From NCBI RefSeq assembly GCF_003731635.1, contig NZ_RCUA01000045.1:1-39237 (forward strand): a DNA stretch of 39,237 nucleotides, in the 5' to 3' direction. The position numbers and the translations under genes are program-made. Within the stretch, counting starts at the first letter, position 1, and every line of letters begins with the position of its first letter. Shown in pieces: positions 30,729-39,180 of this stretch. The notes beneath the pieces were generated by a model. That model ran no database searches, was not told the origin of the DNA, and saw only the letters and a program-made list of their open reading frames with translations. The DNA is from Marisediminitalea oceani. Its GTDB lineage: Bacteria > Pseudomonadota > Gammaproteobacteria > Enterobacterales > Alteromonadaceae.

Positions 30729-31202
30729 TTAATCGTCTTGATACGGGTCGTCAATGGATAATTTGGCTAACAGGTCAATTTCAAGTTGCTCCATGGCCTG
30801 CGCTTCATCTTCTTCAATATGATCGTATCCCAGTAAATGCAGGGTGCCGTGAATAATCATATGGGCATAATGATCGCCAATCGCTTTGTGCTGCTCAGCA
30901 GCTTCTGCGGCGATAACCGGCACGCAAACAACCAGATCGCCAAGCAGGTTAAGCGGCACTTCCGGCGGGCACTCAAAGGGGAAAGACAGCACATTGGTTG
31001 GCTTGTCTTTGCCGCGGTATTCGTGGTTAAGCGACTGCGACTCGTCGCTATCAACAAACCGTACGGTGAGTTCTTTTTCGCCTGCCTCCAGGTGATTCAG
31101 AACCAACGAAGCCCACGCGGTGAGCTGGACTTCGTCCGGAATAGAAGCGATAAGTTCAGCGGCGCCTTCATAGGCCTGCTGGTAATCAACAATAGCGCTC
31201 AC
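30729..31202 (-). CDS. ybeY: rRNA maturation endoribonuclease YbeY
   Basis: A 157-residue zinc-dependent RNase that processes the 16S rRNA 3' end and does ribosome quality control. The metal site is the HGTLHLLGYDH motif: His118, His122 and His128. A conserved Arg in the family's VRFVDSDESQSLNHEYRG region (48-64) is present. The start is GTG at 31202, immediately after the phoH stop, so translation is probably coupled. Conserved neighbours phoH and corC support the call. Confidence 0.96.
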   Translation of the reverse strand: MSAIVDYQQAYEGAAELIASIPDEVQLTAWASLVLNHLEAGEKELTVRFVDSDESQSLNHEYRGKDKPTNVLSFPFECPPEVPLNLLGDLVVCVPVIAAEAAEQHKAIGDHYAHMIIHGTLHLLGYDHIEEDEAQAMEQLEIDLLAKLSIDDPYQDD

Positions 31203-32255
31203 TTAGTCATCACTCTCGTCGGATTTGTCTTGCTTTTCCTGTTCCTGGGCTGCTTTTTTAGCAATCCGGATACGCTCCTGCTCGGCGTCGTAATCTTCAT
31301 AAGCCTGCACAATGCGTGCAACAACCGGGTGGCGAACCACGTCGCCAGCGGTAAAGAAGTTAAAGGAAATGTCGTTCACATCCTGCAACACATTAATGGC
31401 GTGACGCAGGCCAGAGCGCGCGCCGCGCGGTAAATCCACCTGGGTAATATCACCGGTGATAACCGCCTGGGAGTTAAAGCCAATCCGGGTGAGGAACATT
31501 TTCATTTGTTCTACCGTGGTGTTCTGGCTTTCGTCAAGAATGATAAAGGCATCATTGAGCGTACGGCCACGCATATAAGCCAGCGGGGCGACTTCAATAA
31601 CATTACGCTCCATAAGCTTTTCCACTTTCTCGAAGCCCATCATTTCAAACAGGGCATCGTAGAGAGGGCGCAGATACGGGTCGACTTTCTGAGATAAATC
31701 GCCGGGTAGAAAACCGAGTTTTTCACCGGCTTCAACCGCCGGGCGGGTCAGCAGAATACGGCGCACTTCCTGACGTTCCAGCGCATCTACGGCGCAGGCA
31801 ACTGCCAGATAGGTTTTACCGGTACCCGCCGGGCCGATACCAAAGGTAATATCGTGATTGACCACATTGGCCACATACTGCGCCTGATGCGGATTACGTG
31901 GCTTAATAACGCCACGCTTGGTTTTGATATTGATTTCCTTGCCGTACTGGCCGGATTCTTCGCGCTCAAGGCAATTGGCTTCCTGAATGGCAAGGTGAAC
32001 CTGCTCAGGCGGTAAATCCGGAATCAGTCCTTTAATGGGCTGCGTCTCGATGTACAGTAACTTAAGTAACTCACCGGCCCCTTTGGTTTGCTGAGGCTCC
32101 CCAACAATCTTAAAAAAGTTGTTGCGGTAGGTGATTTCGACGCCCAGTCGACGCTCAATTTGCTTGATGTTATCGTCGAAAGGACCGCACAGGCTGGATA
32201 ACCGTTTATTATCTTCCGGTTCCAGCACGACTTCATTACTTACCAGTTTACTCAA
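31203..32255 (-). CDS. ybeZ: PhoH family ATPase (YbeZ)
   Basis: A 350-residue cytosolic ATPase. A KH-like N-terminal part (about 20-75) is followed by the PhoH domain with Walker A GPAGTGKT (141-148) and a Walker B-like FIILDESQN. It works together with YbeY in RNA metabolism in E. coli. The highest in-frame start is a TTG at 32255, with only a distant GAGG upstream; no later in-frame start has a better site. Stop and YbeY start are adjacent. The C-terminal 20 residues are a low-complexity Glu/Lys/Asp tail. Confidence 0.94.
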   Translation of the reverse strand: MSKLVSNEVVLEPEDNKRLSSLCGPFDDNIKQIERRLGVEITYRNNFFKIVGEPQQTKGAGELLKLLYIETQPIKGLIPDLPPEQVHLAIQEANCLEREESGQYGKEINIKTKRGVIKPRNPHQAQYVANVVNHDITFGIGPAGTGKTYLAVACAVDALERQEVRRILLTRPAVEAGEKLGFLPGDLSQKVDPYLRPLYDALFEMMGFEKVEKLMERNVIEVAPLAYMRGRTLNDAFIILDESQNTTVEQMKMFLTRIGFNSQAVITGDITQVDLPRGARSGLRHAINVLQDVNDISFNFFTAGDVVRHPVVARIVQAYEDYDAEQERIRIAKKAAQEQEKQDKSDESDD

Positions 32256-32271
32256 GTTGCTTTACTGCCTC

Positions 32272-33708
32272 TTAAATTGAAGGTTGAAATTGGCTTACAC
32301 CAAGTTCATCAGGCAGCTCGGCCTGATGCTTGGCTAAAATACTTTGTGGTGATACGGCTACGCGCAGGCCCATATCGGCCTCGCGACGAACCACTTCACC
32401 ACGCAGTGAGTTACTGAATACATCGGTGATTTTAACATCCACAAACTCACCTATCATATCCGGCGTACCCGGGAAGTTAACTACCCGGTTATTCTCGGTA
32501 CGCCCCTGTAACTCCATAATGTCTTTTTTCGATGGGCCTTCCACCAGGATGCGCTGCTCGGTATCCAGCATATTGCGGGCAATGCGCAGTGCCTGCTGGT
32601 TAATACGTTGCTGCAACAAATAAAGACGTTGTTTTTTGGTGTCTTCGCTTACATCATCCACGGCATCTGCCGCCGGTGTGCCCGGACGCGCCGAGTAAAT
32701 AAAGCTGAAGCTCAGGTCATAATCCACTGCCTGAATTAAATCCATGGTGGCTTCGAAGTCAGCATCGGTTTCGCCTGGGAAGCCGATAATAAAGTCAGAA
32801 GACATGCTGATATTCGGGCGCACTTTACGTAATTTGCGGATCTTTGACTTATATTCAAGGGCAGTGTGGCCGCGTTTCATTAAATTCAGAATGCGATCGG
32901 AGCCACTTTGCACCGGCAGGTGCAGGTGATCAACCAGCTCCGGTACGGTTTCGTACACGGCAATAATATCGTCGGTAAATTCCACCGGATGTGAGGTGGT
33001 ATAACGGATACGGTCGATACCATCAATGGCGGCAATCAGTTCCAGCAGTTCGGCAAACCGGCACACAGAACCGTCGTGGTGCTCGCCACGAAACGCGTTT
33101 ACGTTCTGACCCAAAAGGTTAACTTCACGTACGCCTTGTTCGGCCAGCTGTGCGACTTCCAGCAGTACGTCGTCCACCGGGCGACTCACTTCTTCACCAC
33201 GGGTGTAGGGCACTACACAGAAGCTACAGTATTTGGAACAGCCTTCCATAATCGACACAAAAGCCGTTGGGCCTTCTGCGCGCGGCTCTGGCAGGCGGTC
33301 GAACTTTTCGATTTCCGGAAAGCTGACATCCACAACCGATGTTTCACCAGCCTGGATTTGGTTAATCATTTCAGGCAGACGGTGCAGGGTTTGCGGCCCG
33401 AAGATGAGGTCGACAAACGGCGCCCGCTGACGAATATGGTCGCCTTCCTGGGAGGCCACACAACCGCCCACGCCAATGATCAGATCCGGGTTGGTCTTTT
33501 TCAGGTTCTTCCAGCGGCCCAGCTGATGGAATACTTTTTCCTGGGCTTTTTCGCGGATAGAGCAGGTGTTGAGCAAAATAACATCGGCCTGCTCCGCTTC
33601 TTCGGCCAGCGAATACCCGTGAGTTGAATCGAGCAGATCGGCCATTTTTTCCGAATCATACTCATTCATCTGGCAACCCCAGGTTTTGATGTACAGCTTT
33701 TTACTCAT
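32272..33708 (-). CDS. miaB: tRNA-2-methylthio-N6-dimethylallyladenosine synthase MiaB
   Basis: A 478-residue radical-SAM methylthiotransferase that converts i6A37 to ms2i6A37 in tRNA. The UPF0004 domain Cys are Cys12, Cys49 and Cys83; the SAM cluster is the C-x3-C-x2-C in GCSKYCSFC (near 157-164); a TRAM domain is at the C-terminus. The ATG at 33708 gives [15 protein letters not shown], the usual start. A TTG 33 bp upstream is rejected. It leads the conserved operon that continues to lnt. Confidence 0.97.
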   Translation of the reverse strand: MSKKLYIKTWGCQMNEYDSEKMADLLDSTHGYSLAEEAEQADVILLNTCSIREKAQEKVFHQLGRWKNLKKTNPDLIIGVGGCVASQEGDHIRQRAPFVDLIFGPQTLHRLPEMINQIQAGETSVVDVSFPEIEKFDRLPEPRAEGPTAFVSIMEGCSKYCSFCVVPYTRGEEVSRPVDDVLLEVAQLAEQGVREVNLLGQNVNAFRGEHHDGSVCRFAELLELIAAIDGIDRIRYTTSHPVEFTDDIIAVYETVPELVDHLHLPVQSGSDRILNLMKRGHTALEYKSKIRKLRKVRPNISMSSDFIIGFPGETDADFEATMDLIQAVDYDLSFSFIYSARPGTPAADAVDDVSEDTKKQRLYLLQQRINQQALRIARNMLDTEQRILVEGPSKKDIMELQGRTENNRVVNFPGTPDMIGEFVDVKITDVFSNSLRGEVVRREADMGLRVAVSPQSILAKHQAELPDELGVSQFQPSI

Positions 33709-33741
33709 AACAATTCGATAATCACGTTGGGCTGGCGCCAA

Positions 33742-34000
33742 TACTCAGGATAATTAAGCTAACCCCGGGCGCGCAGCGATATTGGTCAAAATAGCCGCGT
33801 ATTTTAACTGTTATAGACCCTGATCGCCACCCTTGTGAACCGGTCTGAGCGGGATTTTAGCGCTTTTTCGATCCAGCCCAAGGCAAGTTTACGTAACAGC
33901 GTAAACTTCATGATTTATTGCTAACGCACTGATATAAAGCGCATGTTAGATTTAACCCCTGAGTTGGGGCATAATCGCAGAACATAAACAGGGTTCCTAT
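33742..34000. other. Divergent promoter region of miaB and ubiF
   Basis: These 259 bp hold both promoters. A perfect 9-bp inverted repeat with a 6-nt spacer lies at 33885-33908 and a GC-rich small inverted repeat (CCCC / GGGG) at about 33956-33969. I cannot assign either to a known regulator. Confidence 0.4.
33885..33908. promoter_or_regulatory. Inverted repeat, candidate operator or hairpin
   Basis: AAGTTTACG-TAACAG-CGTAAACTT is a perfect 9-bp inverted repeat lying about 95 bp before ubiF. It could be a binding site for a dimeric regulator or a terminator for nothing visible (no T run). No second copy in the window. Confidence 0.35.
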
Positions 34001-35173
34001 ATGTTTGATTTTTGTATTAATGGTGCTGGCATGGTGGGCGCCGCCACTGCGTTAGGGCTGGCACAGCAGGGTTATCAGGTAGCGATTATAGAACAGCGTC
34101 CGCCGCAGCCTTTTGAGGCCGTCCAACCGCCGGATTTACGCATGTCAGCCATCAGTGTGGCATCGGTAGATCTGCTGCGTGCGCTGGGGGCCTGGCAACA
34201 CATTGAAGCTATGCGGGTCCGCTCTTACAGTGAGTTATCCGTGTGGGAGCGGCCGGATTGCCGAACCGATTTTACCGCCAGTGATGCCGGTTATGAACGC
34301 CTGGGCTACTTTGTAGAAAACCGGCTGATTCAGTTAGGTTGTCATCAGGCGCTGAAAGACTTTGATAACGTTACCTGGTACTCACCGGCGCATATTGCCG
34401 GCATTAAGCGCTCTGCCAGCGCTGATGAACCAGTGATTATTCGCCTGGAATCCGGTGACGAAATTACCGCTAAATGGCTGATCGGAGCCGATGGTGCCGA
34501 ATCCCAAGTGCGTCAGCTTGCCGGGATAGGTATTTCAGGCTGGCAGTATGCTCAGCAGGCCATGGGCATTATTGTGGAATTTACTCAGCCGGTGGCCGAT
34601 TGTACCTGGCAGCAATTTACCCCGCACGGCCCACGGGCATTATTGCCGATGCACGATAATTATGCCTCGCTTATCTGGTACGACAGCCCGGCGCGTCTGG
34701 CCGCACTGACAAAACTATCGCCAGTCCAGTTAAAACAGGCTATCGAAAACGACTTTCCGCCATTAGGCGATGACTTTACGGTATTGAATAAAGCCGCTTT
34801 CACCCTCATTAGAAGACATGCCAGTGAGTATGTGGTGCCTGGCGTTATTCTGGTTGGGGATGCAGCACATACCATAAATCCATTGGCCGGGCAGGGCGTA
34901 AACCTGGGATTTAAGGATGTAGCTTGCCTGTTGACTCAAACAGCAAATGGCCAGGCGAACGGCGAAGACTTTGCAGCTCGCTTACGCACCGGTTACCAAC
35001 GGCCACGTCAGCGCGATAACGCGCTGATGATGTCTGCCATGGATGGGTTTTATACCACCTTCAGTAATGATCATACGCCGCTGAAATGGCTGCGGAATGG
35101 CTTGCTAAAACTGGCGCAACATACCGGGCCAATAAAGGCCCAGGTACTCAAATACGCAATGGGATTAGCTTAA
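34001..35173 (+). CDS. ubiF: UbiH/UbiF-family FAD-dependent monooxygenase, probably UbiF
   Basis: A 390-residue flavin hydroxylase of ubiquinone synthesis. The N-terminal FAD fingerprint is GAGMVG (8-13), then GADGAESQVR in the middle and GDAAHTINPLAGQG near residue 285-300. UbiF hydroxylates C6 of demethoxyubiquinol (E. coli nomenclature). The assignment to UbiF rather than UbiH/I/M rests on the divergent position next to miaB, as in E. coli. Start ATG with AGGG at about 8 nt. The stop TAA overlaps the next start (TAATG). Confidence 0.88.
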   Translation: MFDFCINGAGMVGAATALGLAQQGYQVAIIEQRPPQPFEAVQPPDLRMSAISVASVDLLRALGAWQHIEAMRVRSYSELSVWERPDCRTDFTASDAGYERLGYFVENRLIQLGCHQALKDFDNVTWYSPAHIAGIKRSASADEPVIIRLESGDEITAKWLIGADGAESQVRQLAGIGISGWQYAQQAMGIIVEFTQPVADCTWQQFTPHGPRALLPMHDNYASLIWYDSPARLAALTKLSPVQLKQAIENDFPPLGDDFTVLNKAAFTLIRRHASEYVVPGVILVGDAAHTINPLAGQGVNLGFKDVACLLTQTANGQANGEDFAARLRTGYQRPRQRDNALMMSAMDGFYTTFSNDHTPLKWLRNGLLKLAQHTGPIKAQVLKYAMGLA

Positions 35174-35349
35174 TGACCATACTTTATATTCTTGGCATAT
35201 TATTTCTGGCACTGGTAATTATTGTGCCTTTGCTGGAAAAGTCGAAATGGCGAATGAGCGGAGAGGATATGTCGAAACTGACCCGCTGGTTCTGGCCGCT
35301 ATTAATGATTTTACTGGTTGCTCAGTTAATCAAAATGCTGGTGACTTAG
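35173..35349 (+). CDS. Small two-helix membrane protein
   Basis: A 58-residue protein starting at an ATG that overlaps the ubiF stop by 1 bp (TAATG), so it is translationally coupled to ubiF. Two hydrophobic stretches (about 3-21 and 40-56) flank a short charged loop (EKSKWRMSGEDMSKLTR). No family recognised. Its coupling suggests a membrane-associated job related to quinone metabolism (inference only). A longer in-frame ATG lies inside ubiF and is rejected. Confidence 0.7.
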   Translation: MTILYILGILFLALVIIVPLLEKSKWRMSGEDMSKLTRWFWPLLMILLVAQLIKMLVT

Positions 35350-35376
35350 GCCGGCCAGGTTAGGGCGCGGGCGTTA

Positions 35377-35958
35377 TTACTGCGCCCACTCTCCGCATAA
35401 ATCACAAACAATTTTATCCACCATCCAGCTCAGGCTTGCCGGCGATTCCACGCTGGTTGCCAGAGTTCGCATGGCGATAAACTGGCCCTGTAACCACATT
35501 GCTGCGCGCTCAACCGGTATATCAGCGGCCAGTTCACTCGTACTCCGGGCTTTTAAAATCACCGCCTGAAAGGCTTCACGCAAGTGTGCCAGCGCAGCTT
35601 GCAGCTCACTTTTTACGCCTTCTGGCAGTTCCGCCCAGTCGGCCTGGGTTTTCACAATCAGGCACTGAATTTTATGCGCGGCGCTGTCCTCTACCGTTAA
35701 AGGGAAGCGCAGGAATTCGCGTAGTTGCTGCAACGGTGTATCACTGTTTGCCACAGCCATAATCTGACCATGCAGTACGCCGGTGTAATGATTAAGCACC
35801 TCAAGATACAACCCTTCCTTACTGCCGAAAGCGGAATAAATACTACCAGGACGTTTATCCAGCGCCGTCTGCAGGTCTCGCATGCCGGTGCCAAGATAGC
35901 CTTTTAACCAAAAGACCTCGGTTGCCTGTTGAATACTTTGTTCCCGTGGATAACCCAT
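35377..35958 (-). CDS. TetR/AcrR-family transcriptional repressor
   Basis: A 193-residue regulator. The N-terminal TetR helix-turn-helix is at about 9-55 (ATEVFWLKGYLGTGMRDLQTAL, RPGSIYSAFGSKEGLYLEVL). The C-terminal part is the ligand domain, with two Cys (CLIV and CDLCGEW). The ATG at 35958 has AAGG at 9 nt. It faces the AhpD-like gene across a double operator, so it probably represses that gene and itself. The ligand may be an electrophile or small hydrophobic molecule (inferred). Confidence 0.92.
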   Translation of the reverse strand: MGYPREQSIQQATEVFWLKGYLGTGMRDLQTALDKRPGSIYSAFGSKEGLYLEVLNHYTGVLHGQIMAVANSDTPLQQLREFLRFPLTVEDSAAHKIQCLIVKTQADWAELPEGVKSELQAALAHLREAFQAVILKARSTSELAADIPVERAAMWLQGQFIAMRTLATSVESPASLSWMVDKIVCDLCGEWAQ

Positions 35959-35981
35959 TCGTCTACCTTATAAATATTAAT

Positions 35982-36020
35982 TTGAACGATCGCTCAAATT
36001 TAACTTGAGCGATCGTTCAA
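35982..36020. promoter_or_regulatory. Double TetR operator
   Basis: Two 16-bp palindromes, TTGAACGATCGCTCAA (35982-35997) and TTGAGCGATCGTTCAA (36005-36020), are exact reverse complements of each other. Centre distance is 23 bp. They lie between the divergent TetR and AhpD-like genes, so both promoters can be controlled. Confidence 0.85.
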
Positions 36021-36066
36021 TCAGGCGTTATGGTAAAGCTTCACCAACCAAAAATAAAGGACAGCT

Positions 36067-36615
36067 ATGACAGATTTTACCATTCACACAATGAAAAGTG
36101 CGCCGGAAGCAGCACAGCCGCTACTAAAGGACTCCATTGCCTCATTTGGCATGATCCCCAATTTACACGGGGTGATGGCGGAGTCTCCGGCGGTGCTGCT
36201 GAGCTATAAATTTTTACACACTCAGGCTCAGAATACGTCGTTCAGCCCTGAAGAGCTCACTGTAGTGTGGCAAACGGCGAATGTGGAGCACGAATGTCAC
36301 TACTGTGTACCAGCGCATACTGGCATTGCCAAAAGTATGAAAGTGGACGATAGCATTACCGAAGCACTAAGAAATAAAACCCCGTTGCCAGACAAACTGG
36401 AAGTGCTGCGCGAAACAACCAAAGCCATTCTGCTCGACCGGGGCAATCCGGATACCGCTAAACTTACTGCCTTTTTTGATGCCGGTTACAGCAAGCAGCA
36501 GCTGTTGGAGATTATTTTGATTCTGGCGCAGAAGGTTATGAGTAATTACATTAACCATCTGGCCGATACACCGGTGGATAAAGCCTTCGCGAAATATGAG
36601 TGGCATCCAGCCTAA
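36067..36615 (+). CDS. Carboxymuconolactone decarboxylase-family (AhpD-like) protein
   Basis: A 182-residue protein with the AhpD-like active site: Glu74, Cys77, Cys80 and His84 in the CHYCVPAH motif (C-x2-C-x3-H). Such proteins are thiol peroxidase-like or reductases for hydroperoxides; the true substrate is open. AAAGGA precedes the ATG. The gene is divergent from a TetR regulator with a double operator, so it is probably induced by a small-molecule ligand. Terminated by the hairpin at 36620. Confidence 0.92.
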   Translation: MTDFTIHTMKSAPEAAQPLLKDSIASFGMIPNLHGVMAESPAVLLSYKFLHTQAQNTSFSPEELTVVWQTANVEHECHYCVPAHTGIAKSMKVDDSITEALRNKTPLPDKLEVLRETTKAILLDRGNPDTAKLTAFFDAGYSKQQLLEIILILAQKVMSNYINHLADTPVDKAFAKYEWHPA

Positions 36616-36619
36616 AGCA

Positions 36620-36647
36620 AACAGGGCCTGATTCATCAGGCCCTGTT
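36620..36647. terminator. Bidirectional terminator
   Basis: A perfect 12-bp stem (AACAGGGCCTGA / TCAGGCCCTGTT) with loop TTCA lies between the AhpD-like gene end (36615) and the AGCS gene end (36653). The T tract is modest. Confidence 0.8.
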
Positions 36648-36652
36648 GTTAA

Positions 36653-38056
36653 TTACCAGATACCGTCTTCAGTTTTACCCTGAATCTCGCAGTCGCCGGT
36701 TTTGTATTCCGGCGTTTCGCCCCGCTCGCGTTTATTAAAGTAATCCTTGCTAATACTGACGATAGTGGGTGTCATCCACATGATGGCGATAATATTGATC
36801 ACTGACATTAAGCCTAACGCCATATCCGCCGCCGCCCACACTTCAGGTAACGCGGCCATTGAGCCCCAGAAAATCATCGCCAGATAACCGCAGGTATAAA
36901 CGATTCGGCCCATTTTGTTATCGAGCTTAAACATGTGCAGGTTACTTTCTCCGTAAGCGTAGTTGGCTACCACTGAAGTAAACGAGAAAAAGCAAATCGC
37001 CGCGGCAACAAAATCAGCGCCACCGGCACCAATATGCGTTTCCATAGCAGACTGGGTTAAACGGATCCCTTCCATCTGTTCGCTGCTGGAGCCACCGGCT
37101 AGGAGAATAATAAATGCCGTAGCTGTACACAGCACCATGGTGTCCAGAAAGACGCCAAGCATTTGGATATAGCCCTGGGAAACCGGATGATTCGGGTTAG
37201 GCGCAGCACTCGCAGCAGCGTGAGGTACGCTCCCTGAACCGGCTTCGTTAGAATATAAACCACGCTGGATACCGTTTTTTACCGCCGCACCCATGGCTCC
37301 GGCGCCAGCTTCCTGTAAACCAAAGGCAGACTGAATAATATTCATCAGCATGGCTGGTAGCTCGGTAATGTTGATAGCACACACCAGCAGGGCAGCAAGT
37401 ACGTAACTGATGCCCATAAACGGCACCACCCATTCCGCAAAGCGGGCAATGCCGCGTAAACCGCCCACTACAATGAGCGCTGCCAGGGCGATAATCGCCA
37501 TACCTGAATAGCTGGTTGGAATGTCGTAGGCGGCATTAAGCGCATCGGTGATGGTATTGGCCTGGACGGCGGAAAAGATAAAGCCATAGCCTAAGAATAA
37601 GCACAGTGAAAACGCCACGGCCAGCCAGGTTTTATTCAGACCCTGCTTAATGTAATAAGCCGGTCCGCCACGGAATTCGCCGTGGTCATCTTTCACCTTA
37701 TACAACTGGCCCAGCACACTCTCGGCAAAGCCGGTTGCCATACCCAGTAGCGCGATAACCCACATCCAGAAAATACTGCCGGCGCCACCGAGTGAAATAG
37801 CCACGGCCACGCCTGCCAGGTTACCTGTGCCGACCCGTGCAGACAAACTGGTACACAGTGCCTGGAATGAACTTATCCCTTCTTTGTTGCTGCTGGTGCT
37901 GCCTTTCAGCAGACTGAACATATGGCCAAAATGTTTAATTTGCACGCCCCCGAGGCGAACAGTAAACCAGATACCACAGATAAGTAGCATGTAAATAAGA
38001 ACCTGGCCGTTACCCCAGAGAATATTATTAATAAACGCAACGATGTCGTTGAGCAC
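36653..38056 (-). CDS. Alanine/glycine:cation symporter family protein (AGCS)
   Basis: A 467-residue polytopic protein with about 10-11 helices. The N-terminal FTVRLGGVQIKHFGHM and the ALCTSLSARVGTGNLAGVA stretch (67-85) are AGCS signatures (sodium/alanine symporter PF01235). GPAYYIKQGL and NEAGSGSVPHAAA also match. It takes up alanine or glycine with Na+ or H+. Hydrophilic tail is short. The start ATG at 38056 has AGGAA upstream. Transcribed alone. Confidence 0.93.
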   Translation of the reverse strand: MLNDIVAFINNILWGNGQVLIYMLLICGIWFTVRLGGVQIKHFGHMFSLLKGSTSSNKEGISSFQALCTSLSARVGTGNLAGVAVAISLGGAGSIFWMWVIALLGMATGFAESVLGQLYKVKDDHGEFRGGPAYYIKQGLNKTWLAVAFSLCLFLGYGFIFSAVQANTITDALNAAYDIPTSYSGMAIIALAALIVVGGLRGIARFAEWVVPFMGISYVLAALLVCAINITELPAMLMNIIQSAFGLQEAGAGAMGAAVKNGIQRGLYSNEAGSGSVPHAAASAAPNPNHPVSQGYIQMLGVFLDTMVLCTATAFIILLAGGSSSEQMEGIRLTQSAMETHIGAGGADFVAAAICFFSFTSVVANYAYGESNLHMFKLDNKMGRIVYTCGYLAMIFWGSMAALPEVWAAADMALGLMSVINIIAIMWMTPTIVSISKDYFNKRERGETPEYKTGDCEIQGKTEDGIW

Positions 38057-38170
38057 TGAAGAGTTCCTGTTTAATTATTATAAGGTGGGAATAGATTTAG
38101 TGTGCCGGTCTGAGTGGGGACTGTAAAGCAAAAAACACAGTTTGCCCGGCACAATAGCATTTTGAGTTTA

Positions 38171-39082
38171 TTACTGGCGCTGATATTGCTTCAAAAATGC
38201 CCAGATGATTTCTGACATGGGTAAGTCATCGGTACTGCCCAGACCATACTTTGCCAGGATGTCAGCTTTGGGGCTACCGGGCCAGGTATGACCTGCCTGT
38301 TCAGAGCGATAAAAAATCACCGCTACGTCGTCACGGCAGTCAGACCACTCGGTTTTAGTGATACCCGCTCGAATCGCAGTGGTAGTGGTGCTCTCACAGC
38401 CATTAAACTTAACCCAATCCTCAATTGCCGGCTCTACGCCCATGTACCAGTAACGCGGTGAATCGGCCTGATGCTGGTAATGATTTACCGGATCCTGAGT
38501 GCCGTGGTAGGTAAGCACCGGCATGGCCCTGGCCGGCGCGCAATTATCGGCAAAACGCACACCTGCAATAGGGGCGATGGCGGCAAAGGTATCTGAAAGG
38601 TCACAGGCCAGGCGACTGCTCATACGCGCCCCTCCAGAAAAGCCGGTTGCATAAATACGAGCTGTATCAATAGGGTAGTGCTGCGCCAGATGAGCAATTA
38701 GCCCTTTAATAAAAGCCACGTCATTATATGGGCTGTCCAGTTGCTCAACATTCCAGGTTTGACGACCACCGGCCTCATAGCTGAATTCAGCCTTGGGCGC
38801 GACGACGATAAACTTGTGTTGCTCTGCCAACGTTTCCAATTCGTTGAGCTCAGCAATCTGTTTTGGTGAGGAACCGGTACCATGAAAATTAAACACCAAA
38901 GGGTATTCAGCTCCCTCCCTGATGCCATCCGGCACAAACAGGCGCCAGCTACGCGGCTGCCCATCGAGCTCTGCGGTTTGCATCACGGGCGCTGAAATAA
39001 CCTCTGAGGCAATTAAAAGCATCAGGGGGGATAATAGTTTAATCAGTGTTGCAGACAGGTTGTCAGGCATTGCAAAAGACAT
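38171..39082 (-). CDS. Secreted PHB-depolymerase/feruloyl-esterase-family hydrolase (LpqC-type)
   Basis: A 303-residue alpha/beta hydrolase with a signal peptide (about 1-31). The nucleophile elbow is GFSGG (147-151, Ser149), the acid Asp197 (GTQDP) and His265 (GHTWPG). The oxyanion region is NFHGTG (65-70). This matches the PHB depolymerase/feruloyl esterase family (COG3509). The substrate is an ester of polysaccharide or polyester type. The longest frame would start at 39223, inside the tRNA, and is rejected; ATG at 39082 or 39070 (no good ribosome site for either) is the real start. Confidence 0.88.
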   Translation of the reverse strand: MSFAMPDNLSATLIKLLSPLMLLIASEVISAPVMQTAELDGQPRSWRLFVPDGIREGAEYPLVFNFHGTGSSPKQIAELNELETLAEQHKFIVVAPKAEFSYEAGGRQTWNVEQLDSPYNDVAFIKGLIAHLAQHYPIDTARIYATGFSGGARMSSRLACDLSDTFAAIAPIAGVRFADNCAPARAMPVLTYHGTQDPVNHYQHQADSPRYWYMGVEPAIEDWVKFNGCESTTTTAIRAGITKTEWSDCRDDVAVIFYRSEQAGHTWPGSPKADILAKYGLGSTDDLPMSEIIWAFLKQYQRQ

Positions 39083-39148
39083 CTTAACCAGGTGATGACA
39101 AAAATGTACCACAAGCAGGCGGCAAATCGTGAGAAGTCTGAAAACAAA

Positions 39149-39172
39149 AACGCCAGTCATAAGACTGGCGTT
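39149..39172 (-). terminator. Terminator of the tRNA-Gln transcript
   Basis: A perfect 10-bp stem (AACGCCAGTC / GACTGGCGTT) with a 4-nt loop is followed on the minus strand by TTTTTGTTTTC. It lies 8 bp after the tRNA 3' end. Confidence 0.85.
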
Positions 39173-39180
39173 CTGTAATA

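Noticed and set aside
30837..31433. 198-codon plus-strand frame
   Set aside because: Antisense to ybeY and phoH, which have clear motifs and conserved order.
33076..33627. 183-codon plus-strand frame
   Set aside because: Antisense shadow of miaB, whose SAM-cluster cysteines are on the other strand.
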